Positions 51,883-61,980 of a DNA stretch of 64,000 nt are shown in pieces. Under the pieces are notes generated by a model that did no database searches, was not told the DNA's origin, and saw nothing but the letters and a program-made list of their open reading frames with translations. The stretch covers positions 981,501 through 1,045,500 of the forward strand of contig NZ_AP014809.1 in the NCBI RefSeq assembly GCF_002355515.1, in the 5' to 3' direction. Numbering within the stretch: position 1 is the first letter of the stretch; the number at the start of each line of letters is the position of its first letter. The position numbers were made by a program, and so were the translations under genes. Source of the stretch: Methylorubrum populi. Lineage in GTDB: Bacteria > Pseudomonadota > Alphaproteobacteria > Rhizobiales > Beijerinckiaceae.

Positions 51883-53775
51883 TTGGCCCTCGACGCGTTC
51901 AGCACGGCCACCGCCGGCCTGCGGGTCACGCAGGCCCAGATCGGGGTCGTCTCGCAGAACATCGCCAATGTCGGCACGGCGGGATACGTCCGGCGCACGC
52001 TCTCGCCCGTCAGTTCGGGCACCGGCAACGCGGGCGTCGCCACCGGCACGATCGGGCGTGCCCTCGACGCCGCGGCGCTCAAGCAGCTCCGCTCCGAAAC
52101 GTCGGGCGCGTCCTACACCTCGCTGATGTCCAAGACGCGCTCGCAGCTCGACACGCTCTACGGACGCCCCGGCGACAGCTCGGCGCTCGACGGCGTGTTC
52201 AACAGCTTCACCCTCTCGCTTCAGACGCTGGCGGCCAATCCGACCTCGACGGCCGCGCGGGCGACGGTGCTCAGCGCGGCCAATGACATCGCCACGCGCA
52301 TCGGCAGCGCCGCCAACGGCGTTCAGGCTCTGCGCTCGGGGCTGGAGACGCAACTCGGCATCGACACCGAGAAGGCGAACAGCCTGCTCGCGCAACTGGC
52401 CAAGCTCAACACCCGCATCGTCGCGACCTCGGCCGGCGACCCGAGCCGTCCGGACCTTGAGGACCAGCGCGACCAAGCGCTCACCAGCCTCTCGGGCCTC
52501 ATCGACATCAACGCCGTCGCGCAGAGCGACGGCAGCGTGAGCGTGCTGACAAGCTCCGGCGTCACCCTGCTCGACCGCTCCGACGCCGCCTCGCTCAGCT
52601 TCGACGGGCGCGGCACGCTCTCGGCCAATGCGCTCTACGATTCCGACCCGTCGCAGAGCGGAGTCGGCACCATCGTCGCGACGACGCCCGGCGGCGGGAA
52701 GATCGACCTGCTCGCCTCCGGGGCGATCCGTTCCGGTTCCATCGCCGCCGCGATCGAACTGCGCGACACGGTGCTGCCGCAGGCCCAGCGCCAGCTCGAC
52801 GACCTCGCGGCGGGCCTGTCGCGGGCGATGTCCGACCGTCCCGCCACCGGCACGGTGCCCACCGACGGCACGACGGGCGGCCTCGACATCGACCTGACCG
52901 GCCTCTCGGCCGGCAATGCCGTCACCCTGACGGTCCAGGACGGGAGCGGGACGCAACGCAACATCATCCTGGTGCCGTCCTACCAGTCGCCGCCGCCCGC
53001 GATCCCCGCGGGGAACACCGACGACGCCAACGCCACGGTGATTCCGTTCACGATCCCGCAACCCGGTGCGGGCCGCGACCCCGCCTCGGTCCGCAATGCG
53101 ATCGCCGCCGCCCTGGGGGGCGGCTACACGGTGTCGAGTGCACCGGGCGGCGCAGCGGGGGCGATGCGAATCCTCTCGACCGGCGGCGCCACCCTGTTGG
53201 CCGCGAGCGCCAGCGTGACGCAGGTGACCTCGTCGAGCGACATCAAGGGTTCCTCCACGCAGATTCCGCTCTTCGTCGACGGTGCGTCCGCCGCGCTGTA
53301 CACCGGCTCCTTCGACGGCGGCTCGCAGCTCACCGGCTTCGCGCAGCGCATCGCCGTGAACCCCGCGGTGGTCGGCAGCGCCGGCAGCCTCGTCGGGATC
53401 ACCGGGACGGGCGCCGGATCGAGCACCGGGGACGGGACCCGGCCTCAGGCCCTCTACACCGCGCTGACGGGCACGCAGCGCCTGTTCTCCTCGTCGAGCG
53501 GCATCAGCGGGATCGACGCACCGACCCGTTCGAGCGTCGCGGACTTCGTCCAGGGCGTCATCTCGGTGCAGGGCGCGGCGGCGGCGGCGGCGCAGGATCT
53601 CGACGAGGGGCAGAGCATCGCCCTCTCGACGGCGCAGGGGCGCTTCGCCTCCGCCTCCGGCGTCAACATCGACGAGGAGATGTCGAACCTGATCGCGCTC
53701 CAGCAGGCCTACGCCGCCAATGCCCGCGTGCTCACCGCGGCCCGCGACATGATCGACACCCTGCTCAGGATCTAG
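51883..53775 (+). CDS. flgK: Flagellar hook-associated protein FlgK (HAP1)
   Basis: FlgK caps the hook and connects it to the filament through FlgL. The TTG at 51883 with a GAGGAGA site 7 bases upstream gives 630 residues. It starts ALDAFSTATAGLRVTQAQIGVVSQNIANVGTAGYVRR, and ends EEMSNLIALQQAYAANARVLTAARDMIDTLLRI, both typical. TRSQLDTLYGRPGDSSALDGVFNSFTLSLQTLAANPTS is the FlgK-specific segment. It begins 26 bp after flgE. Confidence 0.95.
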   Translation: MALDAFSTATAGLRVTQAQIGVVSQNIANVGTAGYVRRTLSPVSSGTGNAGVATGTIGRALDAAALKQLRSETSGASYTSLMSKTRSQLDTLYGRPGDSSALDGVFNSFTLSLQTLAANPTSTAARATVLSAANDIATRIGSAANGVQALRSGLETQLGIDTEKANSLLAQLAKLNTRIVATSAGDPSRPDLEDQRDQALTSLSGLIDINAVAQSDGSVSVLTSSGVTLLDRSDAASLSFDGRGTLSANALYDSDPSQSGVGTIVATTPGGGKIDLLASGAIRSGSIAAAIELRDTVLPQAQRQLDDLAAGLSRAMSDRPATGTVPTDGTTGGLDIDLTGLSAGNAVTLTVQDGSGTQRNIILVPSYQSPPPAIPAGNTDDANATVIPFTIPQPGAGRDPASVRNAIAAALGGGYTVSSAPGGAAGAMRILSTGGATLLAASASVTQVTSSSDIKGSSTQIPLFVDGASAALYTGSFDGGSQLTGFAQRIAVNPAVVGSAGSLVGITGTGAGSSTGDGTRPQALYTALTGTQRLFSSSSGISGIDAPTRSSVADFVQGVISVQGAAAAAAQDLDEGQSIALSTAQGRFASASGVNIDEEMSNLIALQQAYAANARVLTAARDMIDTLLRI

Positions 53776-53789
53776 CTGCGGAGCCGCCG

Positions 53790-55583
53790 ATGACCATTTC
53801 CGCCTTCGCCGCCGGCACGTACCGCTTCGACCGCCAGTCGGCGAGCCTCGTCGGCATGAAGAACCAGCTCGACGGGCTGGCCCAGCAGCTGTCGACGGGG
53901 CGCACCGCCGAGACCTATGGCGGCCTCGGCGTGGCGCGCACCACCAGCCTCAGCGCCCACGCGGCGATCAGCGCCCAGGACGGCTATCTCGCGGCGATCA
54001 CCTCGGCCGAGACCCGGGTAAAGCTCACGAGCGCCAGCCTGACCCAGCTCAAGTCGCTCTCCGACAGCACCCGATCCAACCTCAGCGGCAACGTCGCCTC
54101 CCGCAACCAGACGCTGCCTGCGACCACCGTGCAGCTCGCCACCAACAACCTCGCGGCGGCCATCGATGCCTTGAACCAGCAGGCGGGCGGGGTCTACGTC
54201 TTCTCGGGACGGGCCACCGACACCCAACCGGTCGTCTCTCAGCAGGCCATCATGAACGGCATCCCGGCGGAGGGCCTGGACGGGCTCACGGCCCTGATCG
54301 CCGAGCAGAAGAAGGCCGATCTCGGCCCCTCGGGGAACGGACGCCTGCTCCAGGGACTCGGCACCCGGACGGTCAGCCTGTTCGAGGATTCGAACCCGGA
54401 GGCGCGGGCAAATTTCGGCTTCAACCTCATGGCCGCGTCGAGTTCGAACAGCGCGGCCCTCGGCGCGAACTTCATCGCGGGGTCGAAGCCGGACGTCTCC
54501 CTGAATTTCGCGCAGCAGCCCGTCGATGGCGCGCAGGTGCGGGTGGTCGTACAGCTCGCCGACGGCAGTCAGAAGACCCTCGACCTGACGGCGCGGGCGG
54601 GCGAGGCCGGGAACGCGGCGGGGGCCTTCTCCATCGGCAACACCGCGGCCGAGACCGCCGCGAACCTGAAGCGGGCGCTCGGCGGGGCCGACATCGCCAG
54701 CGTGCAGAGCGCGAACCCTCCCGGGGTGTCGGCCGCCTTCGCCAACGGGCAGGCTGCCTCGACATCCTTCTCGGTCGGAAACGGCGTCGCCGCCGGCGAC
54801 ACCATCACGCTCAAGCTCGGCCTGCATGACGGCACGACCAAGACGATCACCCTGACGGCCGCGACGACCGCCGACCCCACTTCCGCGGCGGCCTTCGCCA
54901 TCGGCGCGACGCCGGAGGACACCACCGCGAACCTGTCACGGACGCTGCAGAACGCCCTGACGGCGGCCGCCAATACCGAACTCTCGGCGAGTTCGACGGC
55001 TCGCGCCTCGCTCAACTTCTTCGAGGGATCGCCCGTGGCGGGCCTGAGCCCACGACGCGTCGCGGCCGACGGCAACGGCTACGCCGAGACCGCGAGCGCC
55101 AAGACCGTGATCTGGTACAAGGGCGACACCGCCGCCGACCCGCGCGCCACGGCGACCGTGCAGGCCGGAACCAGCCGGACGGTGGAAATCGGCGCGCAGG
55201 CCAACGAGGAGGCGATCCGCCGGACGCTGGCCGGCATCGCCGCGATGGCGGCCGAAGGCTTCACCACGGCCGCGGGCACGGTCGACACCGCACGGTTCGA
55301 GGCGGTATCCAGCCGGGCGGCCAACCTGCTCACCGCGAGCGACGGCCAGCAGAGCCTGGAGCAGCTCGGCACTGATTTCGGCCTCGCGGCCAGCAGCATG
55401 GCCAATGCGAAATCGGTGGCGAACACCACCAAGGCCACTCTGGAGGCGTCCCTCGACGGAGTCGACACGGTGTCGACGGAAGAGGTCGCGGCCAAGCTCC
55501 TCAGCCTGCAGACGCAGTTGCAGGCGAGCTACAAGGTGACTTCGATCCTCTCCGAGATGAGCCTCGTGAACTACCTGCGCTGA
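53790..55583 (+). CDS. flgL: Flagellar hook-associated protein FlgL (HAP3)
   Basis: FlgL joins FlgK to flagellin. The 597-residue protein starts with the flagellin-like D0 pattern (QSASLVGMKNQLDGLAQQLSTGRTAETYGGL) and ends TEEVAAKLLSLQTQLQASYKVTSILSEMSLVNYLR. The central part is longer than in enteric FlgL (about 317 residues), as in many alphaproteobacteria. It starts 15 bp after flgK and a strong terminator follows, so the three genes form one transcript. Confidence 0.93.
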   Translation: MTISAFAAGTYRFDRQSASLVGMKNQLDGLAQQLSTGRTAETYGGLGVARTTSLSAHAAISAQDGYLAAITSAETRVKLTSASLTQLKSLSDSTRSNLSGNVASRNQTLPATTVQLATNNLAAAIDALNQQAGGVYVFSGRATDTQPVVSQQAIMNGIPAEGLDGLTALIAEQKKADLGPSGNGRLLQGLGTRTVSLFEDSNPEARANFGFNLMAASSSNSAALGANFIAGSKPDVSLNFAQQPVDGAQVRVVVQLADGSQKTLDLTARAGEAGNAAGAFSIGNTAAETAANLKRALGGADIASVQSANPPGVSAAFANGQAASTSFSVGNGVAAGDTITLKLGLHDGTTKTITLTAATTADPTSAAAFAIGATPEDTTANLSRTLQNALTAAANTELSASSTARASLNFFEGSPVAGLSPRRVAADGNGYAETASAKTVIWYKGDTAADPRATATVQAGTSRTVEIGAQANEEAIRRTLAGIAAMAAEGFTTAAGTVDTARFEAVSSRAANLLTASDGQQSLEQLGTDFGLAASSMANAKSVANTTKATLEASLDGVDTVSTEEVAAKLLSLQTQLQASYKVTSILSEMSLVNYLR

Positions 55584-55647
55584 AGCAGACCCTCGTCGGC
55601 CGGCTGCCGCCTTCCGGCACGCCGCTCCCCCGGCCCCCCGAAACAAG

Positions 55648-55675
55648 AACGGCCCGAGGTTTCCCTCGGGCCGTT
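55648..55675. terminator. Terminator after flgL
   Basis: Perfect 12-bp arms aacggcccgagg and cctcgggccgtt around 4 bases lie between flgL (plus) and the DUF4167 gene (minus), and may serve both. Confidence 0.8.
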
Positions 55676-55752
55676 CGTCATCCCCGATCCGGTCGATCCC
55701 TGCGGGATGGTGGATCGGGGCTTTGCTGAAACACCGCGCGGGCGTGCCGATC

Positions 55753-56997
55753 TTACTCGGCCGCGTCCGGCGTATCGGCCTTCTCCGGGGCGGCCTCGCC
55801 CTCGGCGCCCTTGTAGCGGGTCCGGCGACGCCGGGGCTTGGGCGCGGGGGCCTCGTCTTCCGAGGGCAGCTCGGCGGCGGGCGCCGCCTCGCGCGGCTCC
55901 GGCGCGGACCGCGGCGGCGCGGCCTCGGCCGGCGGCGGTGCCGGGTTACGGGTTGCCGTCATCAGGAAGGCGGGCAGCGCCGACGGATCGGCGACCTCGG
56001 CCGCCGCGGCACGGCTGGCCTCGCTCGCACGGCCGCGCCCGCGCCGCGGCGCCGGACTGTCGGGACGCACCGGGCCCTCGGAGCGCGGGGCGGCCTCGGC
56101 GCGGGGCTCCTGACGCGGCTCGACCGCACGCGGCTCTTGGCGAGCCTCGTGGCGCGGGTCCGGGCGCGCATCCTGGCGGGGCTCTTGACGCGACTCCTGA
56201 CGCGGCGCCTCGGAGAGTTCGGAACGGCCGTTCTCGAAACGCGCGGCATCGCGGCGGTTCTCGCGCGGGCCGTCACGGCCCTCCTGAGGCGGCTGGCCGA
56301 AATCCTGCCGGTAATCCTGGCGCCGGTCCTGCCGATACTCCTGGCGGTGACCGTCCTGACGGGAATCCTGGCGATCCTGGCGCTCGGACCGGTCCTGGCG
56401 ATCTTGGCGGTCCTGGCGGAAATCCTGACGCGGTTCGCCGCGATTGTAATCCTGCCGGTTGCCCTCGAAGCGCTGGCCGCGGTCGTTGCGGTCCCCGCGC
56501 TCGTTGCGATCGCGGTTCTGGAAGCGCTGATTACGGTCGTTGCGCTCGTTGCGGTCGCGGCCCTGGTTCCGGCCGTCGAAGTCGTGGCGCTCGAACGGCT
56601 GCGGCTGCTGGGCCGGGTCGCCGTACTCGTCGCTGCCGTAGCCGAAGCCGGGGCGGCCGCCCTCGGCGGGCTGGCCCTGCACGGCCTCGTCGTCGCCCTC
56701 CTCGTCCTCGTCGAAGCCGTTGCGGGCATAGCCCTGGCTGGCCTGGGGACGGCCCGGCTCCTGGGCGCCGGTGATGATGCGGAAGTAGTGCTCGCCGTGC
56801 TGGAAGTAGTTTTCGGCGGCGATCGGATCGCCGCTCGCCAGGGCGTCGCGGGCGAGCTGCGCGTACTTGTCGGCGATGTGCTGGGCGGTGCCGCGGATTT
56901 TGACGTCGGGACCGTTCGACTCGTAGGAACGCGTCAGCGGATTCGGACCCTTGGGCCGATTGCGACCCCGCATCCGTCGATTCTGGTTTGGTCTCAT
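55753..56997 (-). CDS. DUF4167 protein with long Arg/Asp/Gln-rich tail
   Basis: The 414-residue protein begins MRPNQNRRMRGRNRPKGPNPLTRSYESNGPDVKIRGTAQHIADKY, and AAENYFQHGEHYFRIITGAQ completes the conserved domain (about 1-80) of DUF4167, found in alphaproteobacteria. The rest (about 130-414) is low-complexity: repeats of RNDRN, RQDRQD and ERQDRQD types, then RQEPRQEPR, ending in Pro/Ala-rich sequence. Such a tail suggests RNA interaction or a disordered scaffold; no function is proven. The DNA of the tail is repetitive. Confidence 0.9.
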   Translation of the reverse strand: MRPNQNRRMRGRNRPKGPNPLTRSYESNGPDVKIRGTAQHIADKYAQLARDALASGDPIAAENYFQHGEHYFRIITGAQEPGRPQASQGYARNGFDEDEEGDDEAVQGQPAEGGRPGFGYGSDEYGDPAQQPQPFERHDFDGRNQGRDRNERNDRNQRFQNRDRNERGDRNDRGQRFEGNRQDYNRGEPRQDFRQDRQDRQDRSERQDRQDSRQDGHRQEYRQDRRQDYRQDFGQPPQEGRDGPRENRRDAARFENGRSELSEAPRQESRQEPRQDARPDPRHEARQEPRAVEPRQEPRAEAAPRSEGPVRPDSPAPRRGRGRASEASRAAAAEVADPSALPAFLMTATRNPAPPPAEAAPPRSAPEPREAAPAAELPSEDEAPAPKPRRRRTRYKGAEGEAAPEKADTPDAAE

Positions 56998-57520
56998 CGG
57001 CCTCGATTGACCCTCGTTACCTGTCGCTCAGCGTGACTGACAGCGCCGGAGCCTTGCTCGCGGACGAAACGGGCCGGGCGCAGGGCGCCCGAGCGCGTAC
57101 ATCCCGCGATGTTTGCCGCTCGTCCGGTGGCTGCGCTCCGTTTGGCGCGCCGCGAGACATCCCTCGACTGTCAGGTTCGATCCCACCGAGCCTAGCCGCG
57201 ACTGCCGGAGCGCGTCCGCTCGATGGTGGGAAGACCGTCCGAAGCCGGAGGACACGGTCAAAACCGATCCTGCCGATACCGTCTTAAAGAGTGCCTCACA
57301 AAACTCCCGGAATTCGGGAGCTCCCTTTGGCCGTGACGGCGCAGCGGGAGTTTTGTGAGAGACGCTCAACGGGCCGTTGGCGGTCTGCATATCTAAGCTA
57401 GTGACTGACGCCCTCGACAACAAGCATTTTTTCGGAAGCAGCGTCGGCTTATGCCGGAATTCTGCGAGTCCGGCGGCCATTCGCGCCGTGCCCCGGCTCC
57501 GAATCCACCTCTTCGAGCCG
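56998..57520. other. Gene-free region containing an inverted-repeat element
   Basis: No gene is supported in these 523 bp. The left end should hold the DUF4167 promoter, and the region 57295-57359 carries a distinctive dyad. The rest shows no feature. Confidence 0.4.
57295..57359. repeat. 15-bp inverted repeat with internal palindromes
   Basis: Arms ctcacaaaactcccg (57295-57309) and cgggagttttgtgag (57345-57359) are perfect inverted copies around 35 bases that contain further small palindromes (gggagctccc). It could be a REP/MITE-type element or the ends of a degraded mobile element. Confidence 0.6.
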
Positions 57521-58411
57521 TCACCTGCCCGCCAAGGATGGCCGAACCGTGACGACGCGGTCGTTGCCGGCGAGATCCCGGCCGACACTCACATCGGCGA
57601 ATCCTGTCTCTCGCGCGAGGCGGACCAAGGCAGGCGCCTGGTCGTAGCCGATCTCCAGCACGAGGGCGCCGCTCGCGCAGAGCAGGCCGGGCCGGCGGGC
57701 GATCCCCGAGAGAATCGCCCGGTAGGCGTCGAGGCCGTCCTCTCCGCCATCGAGGGCGGCGCGCGGATCGTGCAGGCGCACCTCCGGATCCAGCGTCGCG
57801 ATGACGGAGGCGGCGATATAGGGCGGGTTCGAGACGATCAGGTCGAACGGCCCCGTCAGCGCATCGAGCCAGGAACCGCACAGGAAGGCGGCGCGGTCCC
57901 CGACGCCGTTCGCCTCCGCGTTCCGGCAGGCAACTGCCAGGGCGCCCTGCGACCGGTCGAGACCGATACCGAAGGCTTTGACGCGCTCGTGGAGCAGCGC
58001 CACGAGGATACAGCCCGAGCCGGTGCCGAGATCGATCAGGCGCAGCGGCCGATCCCGCTCGGGAAACAGGCGGAGTGCCGCCTCCACCACGCTCTCGGTG
58101 TCGGGCCGCGGCACCAGCGTGTCCGGTCCGAGGGCGAAGGGCAGTCCCCAGAACTCCCAGGCGCCGATGATCCGCGCCACCGGCTCGCCCGCGAGTCGCC
58201 GCACGGCGGCGTCCTGGAGGGCCCCCACACCGGCCTCGCCGAGAGGCTTGCGCCCGCGCAGGGTCAGATCGAGGGGTGAGAGGCCGAGGGCGTGCAGGAC
58301 GAGGAAGCGGGCGTCCGAGCGGGCGTTCGGCAGCCCGGCCGCCTCGAAGAGCCGGACGAGGCGCCGCAGCGCAGCCTCGCGGGGAAGGGTCGGGACCAGA
58401 TCGACGATCAT
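57521..58411 (-). CDS. prmC: Peptide chain release factor N5-glutamine methyltransferase PrmC
   Basis: PrmC methylates the Gln of the GGQ motif in release factors 1 and 2. The 296-residue product has the N-terminal helical domain (LGLSPLDLTLRGRKPL), GWEFWG-like IIGAWEFWGLPFAL, the SAM motif LIDLGTGSGCILVALL and the catalytic NPPY (VSNPPYIAASV). It follows prfA by 76 bp, as in many bacteria, so enzyme and substrate are made together. Confidence 0.95.
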   Translation of the reverse strand: MIVDLVPTLPREAALRRLVRLFEAAGLPNARSDARFLVLHALGLSPLDLTLRGRKPLGEAGVGALQDAAVRRLAGEPVARIIGAWEFWGLPFALGPDTLVPRPDTESVVEAALRLFPERDRPLRLIDLGTGSGCILVALLHERVKAFGIGLDRSQGALAVACRNAEANGVGDRAAFLCGSWLDALTGPFDLIVSNPPYIAASVIATLDPEVRLHDPRAALDGGEDGLDAYRAILSGIARRPGLLCASGALVLEIGYDQAPALVRLARETGFADVSVGRDLAGNDRVVTVRPSLAGR

Positions 58412-58487
58412 GCCGGTCGGGGCGATACGCGCAGACCGCCCTTCCTCCCCCGCAGGCCTGCGCGGATGCGAAGGCCGGACCCTGTCC

Positions 58488-59573
58488 TCACGCCATCCCC
58501 TCGGCCGCCAGCAACTCGGCCTGATGCTCGGTCACCAGCGCGTCGATCACCTCGTCGAGCGCCGGGCCGGCCATGACCTCTTCGAGCTTATAGAGGGTGA
58601 GGTTGATGCGGTGATCCGTGACGCGGCCTTGCGGGAAGTTGTAGGTGCGGATGCGCTCGGAGCGGTCGCCGGAGCCCACCTGCGCCTTGCGGTCGGCGGC
58701 CCGGGCCGAATCCTTGGCGGACCGCTCGGCATCGAACAGCTTGGCCCGCAGCAGCGCCATCGCCCGGGCACGGTTCTTGTGCTGCGAGCGCTCCTCCTGC
58801 ACGAACACGACCACGCCGCTCGGGATATGGGTGATGCGAATCGCCGATTCCGTCTTGTTGACGTGCTGGCCACCCGCGCCCTGCGCCCGCATGGTGTCGA
58901 TCTTCAGGTCGGCCTCGTTGACGACGACGTCGACTTCCTCCGCCTCGGGGAGCACGGCCACCGTGGCGGCAGAGGTGTGGATGCGCCCCTGCGTCTCGGT
59001 GTCGGGCACGCGCTGGACGCGGTGGGCCCCGCTCTCGAACTTGAGCCGCGAGAACACGGAGCGGCCCTTCACTTCGGCGACCACCTCGCGATAGCCGCCG
59101 ACGGTGCCCTCGCTCTCCGAGATCACCTCGACGCGCCAGCCCTTCGACTCGGCGTATTTGGCGTACATGCGGAACAGGTCGCCCGCGAACAGAGCGGCCT
59201 CGTCACCGCCGGTGCCGGCGCGAATTTCGAGGATCGCGCTTTTCTCGTCGGCCGCGTCCTTGGGCAGCAGCATCAGCTGCAGCGCGCGGTGGGCCTGCTC
59301 CAGCGCCTCCTCGGCTTCCGGCTTCTCCTCGGCGGCGAGGGCGCGCATCTCGGGATCGCCGCCGGGCTCGTCGATCAAAGCCCGGATGCCGGCGAGGTTG
59401 GACTCGGCTGCCCGGTAATGGTGGATCGCGGCGACGACGCCGTCGAGCTCGGACAACTCTCGGGAAAGCTGCACGATGCTCTCGGCATCGGCCGAGCCGT
59501 CGGCGAGTTGCGCCGTGACGAACTCGTGCCGGGCCAGAATGGCGTCGAGGCGATCGGAAGGAATGGGGGTCAT
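58488..59573 (-). CDS. prfA: Peptide chain release factor 1
   Basis: RF1 reads UAA and UAG and triggers peptide release. The ATG at 59573 gives 361 residues; the longer frame upstream overlaps ptsP and is not used. The codon-reading tripeptide region reads [21 protein letters not shown], with PDT at 190-192, the P-x-T form. [18 protein letters not shown] contains GGQ at 234-236, and [22 protein letters not shown] is typical. It lies between ptsP and prmC. Confidence 0.97.
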   Translation of the reverse strand: MTPIPSDRLDAILARHEFVTAQLADGSADAESIVQLSRELSELDGVVAAIHHYRAAESNLAGIRALIDEPGGDPEMRALAAEEKPEAEEALEQAHRALQLMLLPKDAADEKSAILEIRAGTGGDEAALFAGDLFRMYAKYAESKGWRVEVISESEGTVGGYREVVAEVKGRSVFSRLKFESGAHRVQRVPDTETQGRIHTSAATVAVLPEAEEVDVVVNEADLKIDTMRAQGAGGQHVNKTESAIRITHIPSGVVVFVQEERSQHKNRARAMALLRAKLFDAERSAKDSARAADRKAQVGSGDRSERIRTYNFPQGRVTDHRINLTLYKLEEVMAGPALDEVIDALVTEHQAELLAAEGMA

Positions 59574-59647
59574 CGCCCTGAAAATACTCGCGACGGATCT
59601 GACAGTTGACGGAAGGTTGGGACGATCCGGCCCGGCCGGACAGCGTG

Positions 59648-61909
59648 TCAGATAGGCACGCCGTTGGCCTTCGCATACGCCGTGAGCGCCGGCCGGACCG
59701 AAGCGCCGTCGGTCACCCGGGTCAACTCGGACTCGATCAGCTGCGCGACCTCGCCGGCATGGGCGGAGAGCACCATCGCCTTGACCGGGCCGATCGCCGC
59801 CGGGGACATCGAGAATTCGCGAAAACCCAGGCCGATCAGCGCCAGCGCTTCGAGCGGGCGCCCGCCGATCTCGCCGCAGACGGTGGCTGGGCAGCCCTGC
59901 GCGGTCGCGCGCTCGGCGATCAGGCGGAAGGCGCGCATCGCCGCCCCGCACAGGGGGTCGAAGCGGTTGGCCACGCGCCGGTTCTCGCGATCGACCGCGA
60001 ACAGGAACTGCATCAGATCGTTGGAGCCGACCGACAGGAAGTCCGCCTCGCGAGCGATCTCGTCGATCTGGAACAGCAGCGAAGGTACCTCGACCATCGC
60101 GCCGAGGCGGCAATCGCTCGGCAGGACGTAGCCGTGGCGGCGCAGATGCGCCTTCTCGCGCTCGACGATATCGCGGGCGCGGGTGAATTCCTCGACGGTG
60201 GCGACCATCGGGAACATGATCTTGATCGGACGGCCCGCCGCCGCCTTGAGCAGCGCCCGCAGCTGCACCCGCAGCAGCGCCGGCCGGTCGAGGCCGATGC
60301 GGATCGCCCGCCAGCCCAGAGCCGGGTTCTCCTCCTCGAGCGCCGGCATGTAGGGGAGGATCTTGTCGCCGCCGATGTCGAGGGTGCGGATCGTGACCGG
60401 CAGGTCGCCGGTCGCCGAATAGACCGCCTCGTAGAGCGTCTGCTGCTCGGCCGCCGAGGGCATCCGCTCGGCGATCATGAACTGCAGCTCGGTCCGGAAC
60501 AGGCCGACGCCCTCCGCCCCGGTCTCGTGCAGATGGGTGAGATCGACCAGCAGGCCGGCATTGAGGTGCAGGCCGATCTTCACGCCGTCGCGGGTGACGG
60601 CGGGCACGTCGCGCAGCGCCCGGTACTGCTCCTGCCGCCGGGCGCGCAGGCGCACCATCTCGGCATAGGACGCCTCGACCTCGGGCGTCGGCCGGATCTG
60701 CACCTCGCCGGAGAGGCCGTCGACGATGATCGCGTCGCCCGAATCGCACAGGCCGGTGGCGTTGGCGATCTCGCCGACCGCGGGAATGCCGAGGGCGCGG
60801 GCGACGATGGCAATGTGGCTCGTCGGCCCGCCCTCCTCCAGAACCACGCCACGCAGGCGGGCGCGGTCGTAGTCGAGGAGCGCGGCCGGCCCCATGGAGC
60901 GGGCGACCAGGATCGCGTTCTCCGGCAAGCCGTCGCCGCTCCGTCCCTCCTGGCCGACGAGGCGGCGCAGCAGGCGGTTGGCGAGATCGTCGAGATCGTG
61001 CAGGCGGTCGCGCAGGTAGGGGTCGCTCTGGCGCAGCATCCGGGCGCGGTTGTCCGACTGCACCCGCTCCACCGCGGCTTCCGCCGTGAGGCCGGACTGG
61101 ACCGCCTCGCGCATCCGCCGGAGCCAGCCCTTGTCGTGGGCGAACATGCGGACCGTCTCGAGTATCTCGCGGGACTCGCCCGAACTGAGGCCGTCGCCGC
61201 GCTCGACCAGCTCGTCGATCGCCGAGCGCACATCCTCGATCGCCTCTTCGAGCCGCTCCATCTCGCGCTCGACGTTCTCGGCGATCAGCGTCTTCACGAC
61301 GATGCGCGGCTCGTGCAGCACGACGTGGCCGAGGCCGATTCCGTCGGCGAGGGCGACGCCGCGCTGGCTCACCGGGCGGCGCGCCGCGGTGCCGGCGCCG
61401 GGCGACAGCGCCTGAAGCTCGCCCGAGGCGATCAGCTCCGCCAGCACCATGGCGGTGGTCTGGAGCGCCTCGATCTCCTCCTCGGAATAGACGCGGTAGG
61501 TCTTGTTCTGGACCACCAGCACGCCGAGGGTGTTCCCGGCGCGCAGGAGCGGCACGCCGAGGAAGGCGTGGTAGATCTCCTCGCCCGTCTCCGGCCGATA
61601 CGAGAACGAGGGGTGGGACTGCGCGTCGGAGAGCGCCAGCGGCTCGGCGGTCTTGGCGATCAGGCCGACGAGGCCTTCGTCGGCGCGCATACGGGTGATG
61701 TGGACCGCGTCGCGGTTCAGACCCTCGGTTGCAAACAGTTCGAGGGTGTTGTCATCGCGCACCACATAGACCGAGCACACCTCGGCGATCACGTTCGCCG
61801 CGATGAGGACGACGATCCGGTCGAGGCGCTGCTGCGGGCTGACCGGCTCCGCCATGGCTTCGCGGAGCCGGCGCAGCAGCAGGCGCGGGCCTCCGGGCGC
61901 AGCGGGCAT
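59648..61909 (-). CDS. ptsP: PEP-protein phosphotransferase PtsP (EI-Ntr) with GAF domain
   Basis: PtsP transfers phosphate from PEP to NPr in the nitrogen phosphotransferase system, which senses nitrogen and carbon status. The ATG at 61909 gives 753 residues: a GAF domain (about 25-165), the EI N-terminal helical domain (185-320), the phosphohistidine domain with H365 ([14 protein letters not shown]) and the PEP-binding barrel with [20 protein letters not shown] and the active Cys in [14 protein letters not shown] at 61939 is an alternative start. It lies 71 bp after lysC and 74 bp before prfA. Confidence 0.95.
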   Translation of the reverse strand: MPAAPGGPRLLLRRLREAMAEPVSPQQRLDRIVVLIAANVIAEVCSVYVVRDDNTLELFATEGLNRDAVHITRMRADEGLVGLIAKTAEPLALSDAQSHPSFSYRPETGEEIYHAFLGVPLLRAGNTLGVLVVQNKTYRVYSEEEIEALQTTAMVLAELIASGELQALSPGAGTAARRPVSQRGVALADGIGLGHVVLHEPRIVVKTLIAENVEREMERLEEAIEDVRSAIDELVERGDGLSSGESREILETVRMFAHDKGWLRRMREAVQSGLTAEAAVERVQSDNRARMLRQSDPYLRDRLHDLDDLANRLLRRLVGQEGRSGDGLPENAILVARSMGPAALLDYDRARLRGVVLEEGGPTSHIAIVARALGIPAVGEIANATGLCDSGDAIIVDGLSGEVQIRPTPEVEASYAEMVRLRARRQEQYRALRDVPAVTRDGVKIGLHLNAGLLVDLTHLHETGAEGVGLFRTELQFMIAERMPSAAEQQTLYEAVYSATGDLPVTIRTLDIGGDKILPYMPALEEENPALGWRAIRIGLDRPALLRVQLRALLKAAAGRPIKIMFPMVATVEEFTRARDIVEREKAHLRRHGYVLPSDCRLGAMVEVPSLLFQIDEIAREADFLSVGSNDLMQFLFAVDRENRRVANRFDPLCGAAMRAFRLIAERATAQGCPATVCGEIGGRPLEALALIGLGFREFSMSPAAIGPVKAMVLSAHAGEVAQLIESELTRVTDGASVRPALTAYAKANGVPI

Positions 61910-61980
61910 CGTGTCGTCAATCCGGGTCGGCCGGCGCAACCCTGGCTTGTGAGCCGATGGGCCGGCGCCGACGGGAACGG

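Noticed and set aside
55723..57036. Plus-strand frame of 437 residues rich in Leu, Val and Ala
   Set aside because: It is the antisense shadow of the DUF4167 gene, produced by its repetitive Arg/Gln/Asp codons; no ribosome site or family pattern.
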